DNA of 64,000 nt from Stomoxys calcitrans (GCF_963082655.1 NC_081554.1:53681609-53745608), one strand, 5' to 3'; positions 45,901 through 52,750 are shown, numbered from the stretch's first letter. Made by a program: numbers and translations. Notes: generated by a model not told the origin, from the letters alone.

Positions 45901-46142
45901 ACAATGGCGGAGGCGGCGGCAACTGGAGAACTAATGGTGGCAACAACTTCCATGATAACAATGGCGGCGGTGGAGGTGGCGGTAATTGGCGACCAGCTGG
46001 TACTGGTCCTAATAATCGTGGAGGCGGTGGTAGTGGCGGCGGCAATAGCAATAACGGTGTCTGCAAAGCCTTCATGCGAGGTCACTGTCGTTTGGGCAAA
46101 TCTTGCAAGTTTATACATCCTTCCAAGAGTAAGCGCATATAG
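18927..46142 (+). CDS. PNUTS: PNUTS: protein phosphatase 1 nuclear targeting subunit, complete, 5 coding exons
   Basis: The CDS is join(18927..18929, 19067..19164, 19346..19620, 28994..30820, 44176..46142), 4170 nt, 1389 aa; every junction is GT-AG and keeps frame. PNUTS tethers PP1 to chromatin and acts in RNA polymerase II termination, CTD dephosphorylation and decondensation (family knowledge). Seen here: residues 1-140 form the TFIIS N-terminal/LW-type helical domain; ~226-267 is strongly acidic; ~440-585 is Ser/Lys-rich; KLTW at 947-950 is the PP1-binding RVxF motif, followed by IRYFELDENERVNV, the conserved downstream PP1-docking stretch; ~1090-1360 is Gly/Asn/Met-rich; and a single CCCH zinc finger (C1364, C1372, C1378, H1382) ends the protein. 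It is longer than human PNUTS (about 940 aa), mainly through low-complexity expansion. The large introns hold mobile DNA. Confidence 0.95.
19067..19164 (+). CDS. PNUTS: PNUTS coding exon 2
   Basis: The acceptor TTTTAATTTTAG ends at 19066 and the donor is GTAGGC at 19165. It encodes PRIVPIQLLKCLKVLLDDNG and GGILSAGEVKRLA, the first helices of the N-terminal domain. It ends two nt into a Ser codon. Confidence 0.9.
19346..19620 (+). CDS. PNUTS: PNUTS coding exon 3
   Basis: The acceptor TTCTGTTTGCAG ends at 19345 and the donor is GTAAGA at 19621. It encodes SLMTKYSKKLVSKCIYVQIL through NSAPKLVKGLCKDGGNEG, the core of the LW/TFIIS-N-like domain. It ends one nt into a Gly codon. Confidence 0.92.
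19950..20240 (-). mobile_element. LINE-K (RNase H-type) fragment, antisense
   Basis: Words such as TTGGGCCATATAATCTTGGA, GCAAGCTCGTCTG and ACAATTCCCTGAGATA parallel the antisense 3' part of other LINE-K copies (37800-38000, 54770-54830). It is non-coding and diverged. Confidence 0.5.
20305..20455 (+). repeat. Family-B repeats, one partial and one full
   Basis: A partial copy (TCCTTCATCAGCAAAGGCTG..CACACTGCTACAACAG) at about 20305-20350 is followed at once by a full copy (CAATCCCATGTCAGTCGGTT..CACACTGCTACAAAAATAAC). Confidence 0.78.
20490..20760 (-). mobile_element. LINE-K reverse transcriptase fragment, antisense
   Basis: TGCTTTTGGAATGAAGACTATCTTCGTG followed by CTCCATCCAACAGGTATA matches 55710-55760, the antisense of a VVFIPKAGK-type motif at the start of the RT domain. 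It is short and broken. Confidence 0.55.
21117..21185 (-). repeat. Family-B repeat, partial
   Basis: GCCGATGAAGAACTCCATCG, GGGTCAATCCG and GTACAACCGGCTGCCATGG are the inverted family core. Confidence 0.75.
21186..21335 (+). mobile_element. LINE-J 3' tail
   Basis: CCGGCAGATGCAGCCGACTC, then CTCAACAGAATCAGGCAGAC, GAAAGATAGAACACAACACA and CTCCTACAACAACAACAA reproduce the 3' end of LINE-J at 58800-58882. Confidence 0.72.
21362..21690 (-). repeat. Family-C repeat
   Basis: It shares GGTGGCGATCCTCGTCAAGC, GGACCGATCGCCGCGGGAAC, GGCGCCAATAAC and GCAGTTGCAGCTACTCC with the other copies. The tail end lies at the left, so its sense is minus. Confidence 0.78.
24041..24258 (+). repeat. Two family-B repeats in tandem
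   Basis: CAATCCCATGGCAGCCGGTT starts near 24041 and again near 24157. The flanking CACTAGTGAAAACG (24003 and about 24128) and GAATGAGCTC are duplicated too. This is therefore one copy plus a ~116-125 bp tandem duplication including flank. The second ends CGCTACAAAAACAACAG. Confidence 0.85.
24600..25720 (+). pseudogene. Tc1-type transposase relic interrupted by SINE-A
   Basis: Before the SINE the frames give VRRRLMPEKLCFGS and then TSKHGGGNVMV, the segment preceding the second catalytic region of Tc1 transposases. After it come WDDF, then IFMLP-TEENISL and LVSEWFRDHILTML, matching the Tc1 stretch before the final DDE motif, and a run like WGxxK. Stops and frameshifts are frequent. The SINE at 24991-25313 falls between V and W of the VMVW motif. 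Confidence 0.75.
24991..25313 (-). mobile_element. SINE-A full-length copy with 15 bp target duplication
   Basis: GGAAATGTCATGGTA is present at 24976-24990 and 25314-25328. On the minus strand the element begins GGCCACCGTAGCGCAGAGGT (A-box-like) and carries GGTTCGAATCCTGGCGAGACC (B-box-like), then the family body and an AAATTTGAAATTTG tail. It is the best reference copy of the family in this window. Confidence 0.95.
25768..26105 (-). repeat. Family-C repeat
   Basis: It shows the TTGTTGTAGCCACATTTTC tail on the left and the shared TCGCCAAGCTCCTGTAG, GGCGCTAATAGCTCG, CGACTGCCGTTGCAGCTACT and CACACAGATCGGA words. Confidence 0.8.
26792..26886 (-). repeat. Family-B repeat
   Basis: AGCAGTGTGTTGTTAACTGA, GCAGCCCTTGCC and TCGTACAACCGGCTGCCATG in inverted orientation. 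Confidence 0.8.
27019..27320 (+). mobile_element. SINE-A copy, sense orientation, with target duplication
   Basis: It begins GCGCCGTAGCCCAGAGG and carries GGTTCGAATCCTGGAGAGAC; about 13 nt of the tRNA-like loop are missing. The body follows and it ends GGGCAAAATTTGCATTTAC. The flanks AAGTCACTTCCCC (27006-27018) and AAGTCACACTTCCCC (27321-27335) are the duplicated target, differing by one AC. Confidence 0.92.
27690..27755 (+). mobile_element. SINE-A fragment
   Basis: TACGACACACCGTTGGGACTCGGCTATAAAAAGG matches the middle of the SINE-A body. Both ends are lost. Confidence 0.6.
27766..28400 (-). repeat. Two adjacent family-C repeats
   Basis: A near-complete copy (27766-28160, with TGTTGCTGTAGCCACA at the tail side) is followed by a second, shortened one (28161-28400) sharing GGTTATTTAAATGCGCC, GATTGTCCGCGAC and GCTCCCAGCTAAGGTTCTCG. 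Confidence 0.8.
28401..28930. other. Intron DNA before PNUTS exon 4
   Basis: No repeat or gene is recognised. Confidence 0.4.
28994..30820 (+). CDS. PNUTS: PNUTS coding exon 4
   Basis: The acceptor TTTCCTTTTCAG ends at 28993 and the donor is GTAAGT at 30821. It begins VRILAKRLVEQWLKVV, the last helix of the N-terminal domain. Then come a Thr/Pro-rich linker, an acidic stretch (29290-29415), a QQQQQQ run, and a very Ser-rich Lys/Asp/Glu block (29940-30430). It ends with LIPPKK. Reading past the donor gives an artificial C-terminal extension that is intron. Confidence 0.93.
32278..32418 (+). mobile_element. SINE-A, 5'-truncated
   Basis: It starts inside the body (AAGAGGTGTCGCACTGCTGC), passes GAACTCGGCTATAAAGAGG and ends GGAATGTTCATGGGCAAC. 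The tRNA-like head is missing. Confidence 0.8.
32481..32640 (+). mobile_element. SINE-A, very diverged
   Basis: The head-like GGCCACCTTGGCGCATATCA and CATGTCCGCCAGGGTACAAATC, then AACTTTTCTAAGAAGTGGTA and CGCCGTTGAGCT, follow the family order but with many changes. Confidence 0.55.
32908..33152 (-). mobile_element. SINE-A with internal deletion
   Basis: TTTTGCCCAAGAACATTCCA, CAATGAGTGCAGTCCGATTC and GGCATAGTACCTCACAAATG are family body. The part between the body and the tRNA-like head is deleted, joining directly to GTGTCATAGGCGGACATGC. Confidence 0.82.
33660..34000 (+). mobile_element. LINE-K fragment (post-RT region)
   Basis: CCTACAAGAGGGCAATTGG, then CTGCAGTTGTCAGACCCATA and GGATGCCATGCATCACAGCC, match in DNA the [32 protein letters not shown] region encoded on the opposite strand at 55500-55270. 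Several frameshifts are present. Confidence 0.65.
34163..34290 (+). mobile_element. SINE-D: a second, different tRNA-like SINE
   Basis: TGGTAGCGTGCTTGGAT resembles an A box, and GTGGGTTCGATTTCCGCC is a T-arm with B box. No proper acceptor and anticodon stems can be drawn, so it is not a tRNA gene. Downstream GGTCTGTCGCTACTGTGG and a GACTTAAAAAGTGAGTCTG stretch look like a SINE body. Confidence 0.6.
34753..34860 (-). repeat. Family-C fragment
   Basis: TGTTGTTGTTGTAAACCCATTTTCATGTGGAGGTGGCGATC, then CAAGCTCCTGTACGTGAGC and CGATCGGTACGG. Only the tail-proximal quarter remains. Confidence 0.72.
35238..35985 (-). mobile_element. SINE-A split by a later insertion
   Basis: The body half is at 35238-35439 and the tRNA-like half (TTTTCTGATGTTCTCGCCAG, GATTCGAAACCATGCGTTC) is at 35911-35985. 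Rejoined they give the usual order. The 471 bp between are the TATACCC-type element. Confidence 0.85.
35440..35910. mobile_element. TATACCC-type element, 3'-truncated, nested in SINE-A
   Basis: It starts ATACCCTCCACCATAAGATG after a T5 run, with an inner hairpin to GGGGGTATAC. It contains the phrase CATGTCCGTCTGTCTGTCTG and two ~150 bp units (GTTTTGATATAGCTGCCATA). TTTT occurs at both edges. It is related to 3074-5912 but lacks that element's right end. Confidence 0.75.
37640..37995 (-). mobile_element. LINE-K 3' fragment, antisense
   Basis: CACAGATTCCAGTTTCCCTG and GCAAGCTTGTCTGCTCTACAA match 54760-54810, the antisense RNase H end of LINE-K. The upstream AAATTGGGTCAGATTATCTTGG parallels 19993-20015. 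Confidence 0.6.
38028..38112 (+). repeat. Family-B repeat
   Basis: CGGCAGCCGGTTGTACGTACC, AACCCGATAGAGTGCTTCAT, CGGCAAGGGC and CTGCTACAAAAACAA. Confidence 0.8.
38244..38596. mobile_element. Small inverted-repeat element, copy 2 (uninterrupted)
   Basis: It has the same ends as 2875-6037 (CCCCCTTATTCCG.TTGG / CGGGAATAAGGGTG) and an AAT flank on each side. It is 353 bp and non-coding. This is the empty-site counterpart of the interrupted copy. Confidence 0.85.
38610..38765 (-). mobile_element. LINE-K fragment, antisense
   Basis: CAACTGCCGTATGCATCCAG, TGCATAACACGTGG and CAATGGCCCTCTAGCAGGTG parallel 55398-55472 (antisense of the [12 protein letters not shown] region). Confidence 0.6.
39119..39462 (-). 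mobile_element. SINE-A with partial internal duplication
   Basis: The 3' end of the family (ACCCATGAACATTCCATTAAGGAACAGAGGC) is present twice in a row (39123 and 39171). Body and degenerate head follow. Confidence 0.78.
39682..39775 (-). repeat. Family-B repeat
   Basis: TTGTTGTAGCAGTGTGTTGTACACTAAGG, then GCCGATGAAGGACTCCACCG and GTACAACCGGCTGCCAGG. Confidence 0.8.
39776..39900. repeat. GGAGTCGGA-rich short repeat
   Basis: GGAGTCGAGTTTTTAGGCC, GGAGTCGGACTTTTAAGCT and GGAGTCGGACTTTGGTTC follow in series with ~25 bp spacing. This is a small degenerate minisatellite. Confidence 0.6.
41100..41312 (-). mobile_element. SINE-A, very degenerate
   Basis: AAAGCCGAGTCCCAACGACATGCC, then CGCCAGTATTTGAAACTAAGC, TGTGTCATAGGC and CTATGCTCCACGGCAGCC follow the family order. 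A short AAATTTTTATGGCTAAAGGTCTCACG duplication sits in the middle. Confidence 0.55.
41695..41955 (-). mobile_element. SINE-A, diverged
   Basis: GCAAATTTTGTCCAAAAACACTCCATTAAGGAACG, CTTTTTAAAGCCAAGTCCGAATGCGGTGCCGCACGG and CGACAAGATTCGAACTCAGCCG. Confidence 0.75.
42052..42160 (+). repeat. Family-B repeat, complete with tail
   Basis: CAATCCCATGGGAGCAGGTT, GTACGTACCGGATTAACCCG, ATGGAACCCTTCATCGGCAA and the tail ATGCTACAACAACAACAACC. It is the clearest copy for comparing tails. Confidence 0.85.
42290..43080. repeat. Degenerate iterated sequence
   Basis: The phrase (TTT)GACGAAAGTTTT(G/A)CAA(C/T)CACT..ATGA, followed by CCTCAA..TTGA and CTCTTAATTT, recurs at irregular 60-150 bp spacing, for example at 42478, 42625, 42685, 42900 and 42960. 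It looks like an old tandem array; it is not coding. Confidence 0.5.
43755..43850 (+). repeat. Family-C fragment, sense
   Basis: AGCGAACTTGCCCACCTATACGAGCTTGATAACGATCACCTCC corresponds to the inverse of other copies. About 95 bp is left. Confidence 0.55.
44176..46142 (+). CDS. PNUTS: PNUTS coding exon 5 (last)
   Basis: The acceptor TTTATTTTGCAG ends at 44175. It starts QTLVETNLFSDALSAATGPK, a conserved PNUTS segment, and a basic KRKRV. It carries the PP1-binding KLTW at 44811-44822, long Gly/Asn/Met-rich runs (45300-46050) and the C-terminal CCCH finger at 46062-46120. It ends with TAG at 46140-46142. Confidence 0.95.
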
Positions 46143-46338
46143 GAATGGGCAACTTCTTCCTCCGCCTTGGAAGATGACAGTATGCAGCATTCCCCAACAA
46201 TGCCTAACCACAAATTGACAAAAAAAGACTGTGATAATCTCATTTAATGTAGTGGATACAGCCATAACATGGAATGAGCATTCGTATAAGCCTGATGAGT
46301 AGAGAGAGAATCTACAAAGACTGTTATAAAATGCTATT

Positions 46339-46355
46339 GCGCGCGCGCGCGCGCC
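46339..46355. repeat. (GC)8 run in the PNUTS 3' UTR
   Basis: GCGCGCGCGCGCGCGCC, an alternating purine-pyrimidine tract able to adopt Z-DNA or a stable RNA helix, in otherwise AT-rich sequence. Confidence 0.9.
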
Positions 46356-47361
46356 AATCCTGCCCTCTCGCCTACAATTGCAAAGATGCAGGAGAATTGA
46401 AGAAGAGAAAACCAAAAAAACTTTCCTAAGACGGCGAGCGGACCGCGCCATCATCAAACGGAAAGGTTCATTACAATGAAATACCTAACTACATAAACTA
46501 AATATATTCTATATTAGAAAATCAAAATGGAAATCATGAAAACAATCGTTTTTGTATATCACAATTAGATCTGAAAAATTTCAAAATTTTTCATATGAAT
46601 AATGTACATATATTGCTTAAGTAAAAACAAACAAAACAATCAATTAACCCACAAGGCACTTATTATCACTTATTCTTAGTATCATACATATATGTATATA
46701 GAGTTATATTCATATTTTAAATCAATGAACGTACCATTTTGCATTTCCTTATACTCTTTTTTTTAAATATTATTTTACAAAAAACCACAACAAGACGTTT
46801 TCCTAAGATAATTTAGCATAGACATACATTTTGGATGTAATCGTTTCATATATGATAAAAAAAGATGAATTTCTTACACACTGCTATTTTCAAGTTATTT
46901 CCCCCGTATGTATTAATGTTATGGAATTATTTTAACCCACCTCCATTGCTGCCGCTTCGCGCTGCTCAATTTTGTAAATAAGCAAGAAAGTAAAAAAAAA
47001 TCTATTTGATAAATGAAATCATACAATTCAATTGCTAAGTATTTTATAGCATATCACAAAACAAAAGTGTAAGAAATAATAATTTCGTAAGAAACCTAAA
47101 CTCCTCCTATACTTTGTGTGTAGATGTAAATGTGTCGTTTTGTTATATAGTTTATAAAAGTATTCATATACATATATAGTACCGTACGCTTTATTACATA
47201 CTACTACAATATTAGAGATAAACTTATACACACATACATACGTTTATGTTGATATTTTTAATACACGTACAAACCATAATGGATATATGATTATTATTAT
47301 TATTGTCTCTAAAGCAATTATGTTTAGGTTTTGTACCATCCAAATAGAAGTACCTATTTTA

Positions 47362-47367
47362 AATAAA
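47362..47367 (+). terminator. PNUTS poly(A) signal candidate
   Basis: AATAAA with a GT-rich element about 60 nt downstream. Confidence 0.5.
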
Positions 47368-47925
47368 ACTAGAGGAAAAACATAAATATAAATATATAAA
47401 AACACTAATGTTGAACTATACATATTTTGTGTGTTCTTTATTGGGTACTAGCCAAACCGGGCCCGCTCCGCTGCGTCTTCTTTAACAGCTCAATTCTGAA
47501 AATTCCCTGGGAGTTTATTCCCTCGAATAAAATTCTCTTATTCTGATTGGATGGGGAGAAGAAACATTTGGGAGAGGGAATTTCGAATTTTCGAAAACAG
47601 CTGTTTTGCTTCAGCTGTTTCATTTTGGCTAAAAATTTTACTATAATTTTTTGGAAAAAAGTTACAAAGTTTGTTAACAAGTTTACAAGCATGTTTAGTG
47701 TTGCTTTTGTAATGTTTGTTTTACTTTTTGAATTTTGATAGTGCACAATTATGGCCTACAGCCTGTCACGAAATTTCTATGTTGTGATAACAACTTTCCG
47801 TTCTCATCCAACAATCGTTGGCTAAAATGAGATCCTTTCAGAGTGGTCTGGTGGACGTTGGCGTATTCCCTTGCCAAAAGGAGTTTAGGTAGCTGAATTT
47901 ACCGGATCGTTCTTGGGCAGAACTA

Positions 47926-48162
47926 TTGGGTTGCCCAAAAATTAATTGCGGATTTTTTAAAAGAAAGTAAATGTATTTTTAATAAAACTTAGAATGAACT
48001 TTAATCAAATATACTTTTTTTACACTTTTTTTATAAAACAAGCTAAAAGTAACAGCTGATAACTGACAGAAGAAAGAATGCAATTACAGAGTCCCAAGCT
48101 GTGAAAAAATTTGTCAACGCCGACTATATGAAAAATCCGCAATTACTTTTTGGGCAACCCCA
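47926..48162. mobile_element. Mariner-type MITE, copy 2
   Basis: The ends TTGGGTTGCCCAAAAATTAA / TTACTTTTTGGGCAACCCCA are flanked by TA (47924-47925 and 48163-48164). It is 237 bp and nearly identical to 9804-10029 (TAACAGCTGATAACTGACAG and CAATTACAGAGTC(A/C)CAAGC shared); the size difference is mainly an extra TTTTTTACACTTTTTTTA segment. Confidence 0.9.
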
Positions 48163-48436
48163 TACTTAACTGAGTTATATAAAGTTTTGCTTTGACTACG
48201 TCGTCATGAACGCTGCGGTGGGCTGCCTGATAAGATGGTTTATTTAAAGACCTACATTTATGCAGCTAGAACTTGAATATCTAATCGACATTCCGGGCGG
48301 CAGCCGCTTTTCTTATTGGTTGGCACGGCTATTGGACTATGGATTTATTTATATCCCTGTGAACGTTGCCAAATGTGGCAGTATTCTTTAGTAGCTGATG
48401 GTCTGAAGTGTAATGTAATAAACAGGCAGAAGACTT

Positions 48437-48510
48437 CTTGCATATCAATCATATCTACTTTAAACTCAATAATAAGGGACCTCTTTTTAGCATCACTTTA
48501 CAACATCTCT
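48437..48510 (-). mobile_element. SINE-A fragment
   Basis: TTGCATATCAATCATATCTACTTTAAACTCAATAATAAGGGACCTC resembles the 3' part of the family. Short. Confidence 0.5.
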
Positions 48511-48569
48511 TTATACATGTGGGTCTAAGGATATTAAAATATGAATCACATACTTTGATACCTATGTAT

Positions 48570-48680
48570 ATCCCGTGGCAGCCGGATGTACGTTCCGTAT
48601 TGACCCAATGAAGTCCTTCATCGGCAAGGGCTGTTGCATCGATCTACGACACACTGCTACAAAAACAACAACAACATACA
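48570..48680 (+). repeat. Family-B repeat
   Basis: CCCGTGGCAGCCGGATGTACG, TGACCCAATGAAGTCCTTCATCGGCAAGGGC, and the tail CACTGCTACAAAAACAACAACAA. Confidence 0.82.
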
Positions 48681-49221
48681 AATGTATATTCATTTACCAA
48701 TGCTAGAATTTTCGTCTTTTACCGTCAATAAATCTGAAAAACTTATGGTAATCTTCTGTGGCGGGTATATGACATTTAAGCTGGTAGAACTTAACAAAAT
48801 TTGTCCTTGTTTTTGATGGAAGTGAAATGAAAAAGTGAAGTGAAAAAAAATTTCCGAACATAACAAATTGTTCGTAAATAATAAGAAGTGGTAAGTGGTA
48901 ACTAACTCCCTTCCATTTCTTTAGTGAAATGAAAAAGTGAATTGAAAAAAATGTTCGTTATTAAATTCATAATTTTTTATACTAACTCCCTTCCATTTGT
49001 TTAGGGGAATTTTTCCCAAATTTTATTGTCTCATTCTCCCTTTTATATTGATTCACAATAGCTACTTTTTCCCCTGGGAGACATTTCCCATTTTCGAAGT
49101 TTGTTTAGAATAAGGGAATAGGGAACAAACTCCCAGAAAATTGTTATTCAGAATAGGGCTGTAACTCTCTAATATCTTTTAAGGGTGGGGCACTTCGACC
49201 TGAATGCGGATATCGAATTCA

Positions 49222-49490
49222 TGCCATTGTAGCCTATGACGCTGAACGCGTTCGAATCCTGGCGAGAACATCGAACAAAGCGGCGTTTATCCCTTCTTAA
49301 TGTTGGCAACATTTGCGAGGTACAATGCCATGCATGGTCGTTTAAAAAATTTTGCCCAAAAAGGTGTCGGCGTTCGGACTTGGCTATAAAAAAGGTCCCT
49401 TGTCAGGAAAGACCCTTGAATCGCAAAGCACTCATTAATGTGTGAGATTTGCCCCTTTTCGGTCCCTGGTGGTAATGTTCCTTCTTAGGG
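49222..49490 (+). mobile_element. SINE-A, sense, diverged
   Basis: CCTATGACGCTGAACGCGTTCGAATCCTGGCGAGAAC, then AATGTTGGCAACATTTGCGAGG, CGGACTTGGCTATAAAAAAGG and ATGTGTGAGATTTGCCCC. The head is truncated. Confidence 0.8.
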
Positions 49491-49912
49491 TAATGTTCTC
49501 ATTACGGGAGGGATGGCACCTCAAACACTTCGACTCAAATATGGAAATCAAATTCGTGCTGCACTACCAAATCCCTTCAATTTGAGCCCCATATTGTCAT
49601 GGCCGGTAAATATGAACCGTTTGGAGGGTGTTTTGGGGCTGGGGCGGCCACCGGCACTTTTTACGTTCTTTATTCCCAACGGAAAAGAAGTTCAGTGTAG
49701 GGGGTGCTTTAGGGCGTACCCCTAAACACTTGGCTCCAAAATTGGATATCAAATTCGTTTTCTACTCTCAAATACCTTTCATTTGAGTTCCATATTGTCA
49801 TAATGGGTCGAATAACCCATTTGACTTATCTTTAGGAGGAAAAGCGCCACCTAAACTTGAACGCAAATTTTAATGTCATATTCGTAACCTACTTCCTAAT
49901 ACCTTTCATTTG

Positions 49913-50214
49913 CAAATGCAAATTTTGCCCATGAACATTCCACTAACACTAACACATATCACTGAGTGTAGTCCGATTCGAGTTTTAAGCTCAATGATAA
50001 GGGACCTCCCTTTTATAGCCGAGTCCGAACGGCGTGCCGCAGTTCGACACCTCTTTGGAGAGAAGTTTTACATGGCATAGTACCTCACAAATGTTGCCAG
50101 CATTAGGAGGGGAAAAACACCGTTGAAAATATTTTTCTGATGGTCTCGGCAGGATTCGAACCCAGGCGTTCAGCGTTATAGGCGGACACGCTAACCCTGC
50201 GCTGCGGTGGCCTC
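49913..50214 (-). mobile_element. SINE-A full-length copy inside the tandem-repeat element
   Basis: It shows the complete order: tail CAAATGCAAATTTTGCCC, body, GGATTCGAACCCAGGCGTTC, head GCGCTGCGGTGGCC. CATTTG is present at 49907-49912 and 50215-50220, and joining the flanks restores the array phrase TTTCATTTGAGTCCCA. Confidence 0.9.
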
Positions 50215-50440
50215 CATTTGAGTCCCATATAACCATGGTCGGCTAACATGCCCATTTGGGGGTGGGCGACCTCCCATTACTTGGACCTAATGTTTTATGC
50301 CATATTTGATAACATCTACGCTATGGTGGCCTCCATTTGAGTCCCATACAACCATGGTCGGCTAATATAATTTGGGGGTGGGCGTCCTCCCATTACTTGG
50401 ACCTAATGTTTTATGCCATATTTGTAACCTACTGCCTAAT
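50206..50440. repeat. ~119 bp tandem duplication across the SINE/array junction
   Basis: GGTGGCCTCCATTTGAGTCC at 50206 recurs at 50325, and the following CATATAACCATGGTCGGCTAA..TTATGCCATATTTG block is repeated with it. The unit includes the last bases of the SINE, so the duplication followed the SINE insertion. Confidence 0.85.
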
Positions 50441-51810
50441 ACTTTTCATTTGAGTCCCATATTGACATGAACTTCGAATATATCTGTTTAGAGGAGTTTT
50501 GGGGTTGGGGCCCCTCCCCCCAACCCCCCACTGGGTATTTGAACCCAAATTTTAATATTATATTCGTATTCTGGTCTCCAAAACCTTTCATTTGATATCC
50601 TTGTTGTGCCCATCGGGCCACTTTCGGATATGGGTGGTGTTTATGCGGTAAAGGAGAGGGTCCACCCCTTCTGATATCAAAAAATTATATAGCCAATGTT
50701 TCCTTCCAGACAAATGAAAATTTTAAGAAAATCGGTTCAGCCAAGTATCATATTGTCTAATGGATAATGGGTCTAATGGCGTTTTTGAGGGGTGGCATGA
50801 CCCCCTATACTTCGATCTGATTTTGAATGCCAGATTTGAAATCTACTCGCGAATAGCTTTCATTTGAGCCCCATATTGAAATGAATGTCCAATATGTCTG
50901 TTTGAGGGAGTTTAGGGGTTGGGGCGGCCCGATGGCTACTTAGTCTCAAATTTGGATACCATAATCTATTCTACTCTTCAATACCTCTCATTTAATGCCT
51001 ATAGTCCCGATCGGTCCACTTGATTTTGGGTTGTGTTTATGGCATAAGCGGGAAGGTCCGTCCCCCTTCCGATACCGAAAAATTTTATAGTCTATGTTTC
51101 CTTCCTGACCATCATCTTACACAATATGCGAAAATTTCGAGAAAATTGGATCTGTCGTTTTTCAGTCTATGTTGAACAAACAAACAAATATATCCGTGAT
51201 TGGCTAATGTGCACATTTTGGTCGTTTTTGTGGAAGTGGGGTAACCCCCTATACTTCGAAATGAATTTGTATGCCAGACTAGTTATCTACTCTCGCAACC
51301 TTTTCATTTGATACCCATATTGTCCTTATCGGTCCACTTTTGATTTTGGGTGGTGTTTTTGGGGTAACGGTGGAGGATTCGCCCCCTTCCGTTATCAATA
51401 AATTATAAAGCCTGACCATATTCTTAATCTACTCCCGAATACCTTTCATTTGAGTCCCATATTGTCATGATCGTCAAATAAACCTATTTTAATGGGTTTT
51501 GGGGCTGGGGCGGCCCCCAGGTACTTGGACCCTACTTTTATTATGAAATTCGTATTCTACTCTTGAATACTTTTCATTTGAATCCCATATTGTGCCGATC
51601 GGTTCACTTTAATTTTTGGGTAGTACTTTTGGGGTAAGGGGAGGGTCCGCCCCCTCCCGATATCAAAAAATTATATAGCCTACGTTTCCTTCCACACCAA
51701 CCTACACAATCGCTGAAAAATTCAAGGTAATCGGTTCAGCCGTTTTTGAGTCTGTACGGAACAAACAAACAAACACAAATTGAGTTTTATATATAAGATT
51801 TTTAACATAT

Positions 51811-52249
51811 TGGGAGTCCTTAATATACCATATGGCGATTGGGTAAACCCAAGGGGGAATTTTATGCATTCATGTTAAAGCACCGTTCTGTTTGGTATGT
51901 CTGATTAGTTTTTTATTGTGGCAAAAAAACCACAAATCACCTCCATATTTTTGGTACCCCAGTATGGTGTACTCATCCGCAAAGGAAATGGGGAGGAAAA
52001 GAAAGGTGACACTATGACGCAATCCAACTATGTGCGGGTCATGTATGAATGCGGAGCGCATTTCGGAAACAAAAAAATTCTAGAAAATCGATGAAAATAC
52101 GATTTTCAATGTAGCACCAAAGAAATTTCTAAGGTTTCACATGTCTCACTTAAAAACCGAAAAAAGAAAAAAATGCCCCTAAACCACCATTGCAGACATT
52201 TTCCTATTCAGTGTAAAAAGTAAACTTGAATAATTAACATCCATTAAGC
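51811..52249 (+). promoter_or_regulatory. ninaA upstream region
   Basis: About 440 bp of apparently single-copy DNA lies between the tandem-repeat element and the ATG. The promoter should be here, but I cannot identify a specific core or photoreceptor element with confidence. Confidence 0.35.
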
Positions 52250-52750
52250 ATGAATTTCGTTAACGTTTTCCTAGTTTTAGCCACATTTCAAACGTCCGCA
52301 ATGGCTTTAAGTTTCGTGGTAACTTCGAAAGTCTATATGGATGTAAAGCATAAAAAGCAACCCATGGGACGCATCATATTCGGGCTGTTCGGTGAAAGGG
52401 CTCCAAAGGCAACGGCTAATTTTCGTCACATTTGCTCGAGAGGCATAAATGGCACCACATATGTGGGTTCAGAATTTCATAGGGTTGTTGATCGTTTCAT
52501 CATACAAGGTGGTGATATAGTTAACGGTGATGGAACAGGCTCTACAAGTATTTATGGGGAGTACTTCGAAGATGAAGCATTGGATATTGAACACATAAGA
52601 CCTGGCTATTTGGGTATGGCAAATCGTGGTCCGAATACAAATGGATGCCAGTTTTATGTTACAACAGTTGCTGCCAGATGGTTAGATGGCCAACATACTG
52701 TCTTTGGCAAGGTCTTAGAGGGCATGGACGTTGTTAATGCCATAAATGAT
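52250..52750 (+). CDS. ninaA: ninaA coding exon 1
   Basis: It covers residues 1-167, from the signal peptide to VVNAIND, with donor GTAAGT at 52751. Reading through the donor adds nine codons (VSMRLQRDK plus F) and a stop, which is intron. Confidence 0.93.

Larger units (their letters stand above)
46143..47420 (+). other. PNUTS 3' UTR
   Basis: About 1.2 kb of AT-rich sequence follows the stop, with many TATATGTATA and ATGTACATA words. An AATAAA at 47362-47367 followed by TTTGTGTGTTCTTTATTGGG is a plausible poly(A) site. It contains the (GC)n run at 46339. Confidence 0.6.
47486..49161. mobile_element. Long-inverted-repeat element with TAA target duplication
   Basis: The left 100 bp (CAGCTCAATTCTGAAAA, CTGGGAGTTTATTCCCTC, TCTTATTCTGATTGG, ACATTTGGGAGAGGG) reads as the diverged inverse of the right 100-150 bp (CTGGGAGACATTTCCC, TTAGAATAAGGGAATAGGG, AACTCCCAGAAAATTG, CAGAATAGGGCTG). 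TAA lies at 47483-47485 and 49162-49164. It is 1676 bp with no transposase, and carries a mariner-type MITE and a family-B repeat. The class is unknown; the 3-bp TAA would fit a PIF-like or fold-back element. Confidence 0.7.
49495..51810. mobile_element. Tandem-repeat element with two module types
   Basis: Module 1 has ACCTTTCATTTGAGTCCCAT ATTGTCATGA and GGGGCTGGGGCGGCCCC. Module 2 has TTGTGCCGATCGGTCCACTT, TTTTGGGTGGTGTTTTTGGG and GATATCAAAAAATTATATAGCC. They alternate with ~150-330 bp spacing from 49550 to 51700. The right end carries ATCGGTTCAGCCGTTTTTGA, GTCTGTACGGAACAAACAAA and ATTGAGTTTTATATATAAGA, a common end of dipteran repeats (general knowledge). Non-coding. A SINE-A sits inside. 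Confidence 0.75.

Noticed and set aside
45507..46457. 316-codon open frame on the minus strand
   Set aside because: It is opposite the Gly/Asn/Met-rich part of PNUTS exon 5; the repetitive GGN/AAN codons suppress antisense stops. It has no domain and no splice context.
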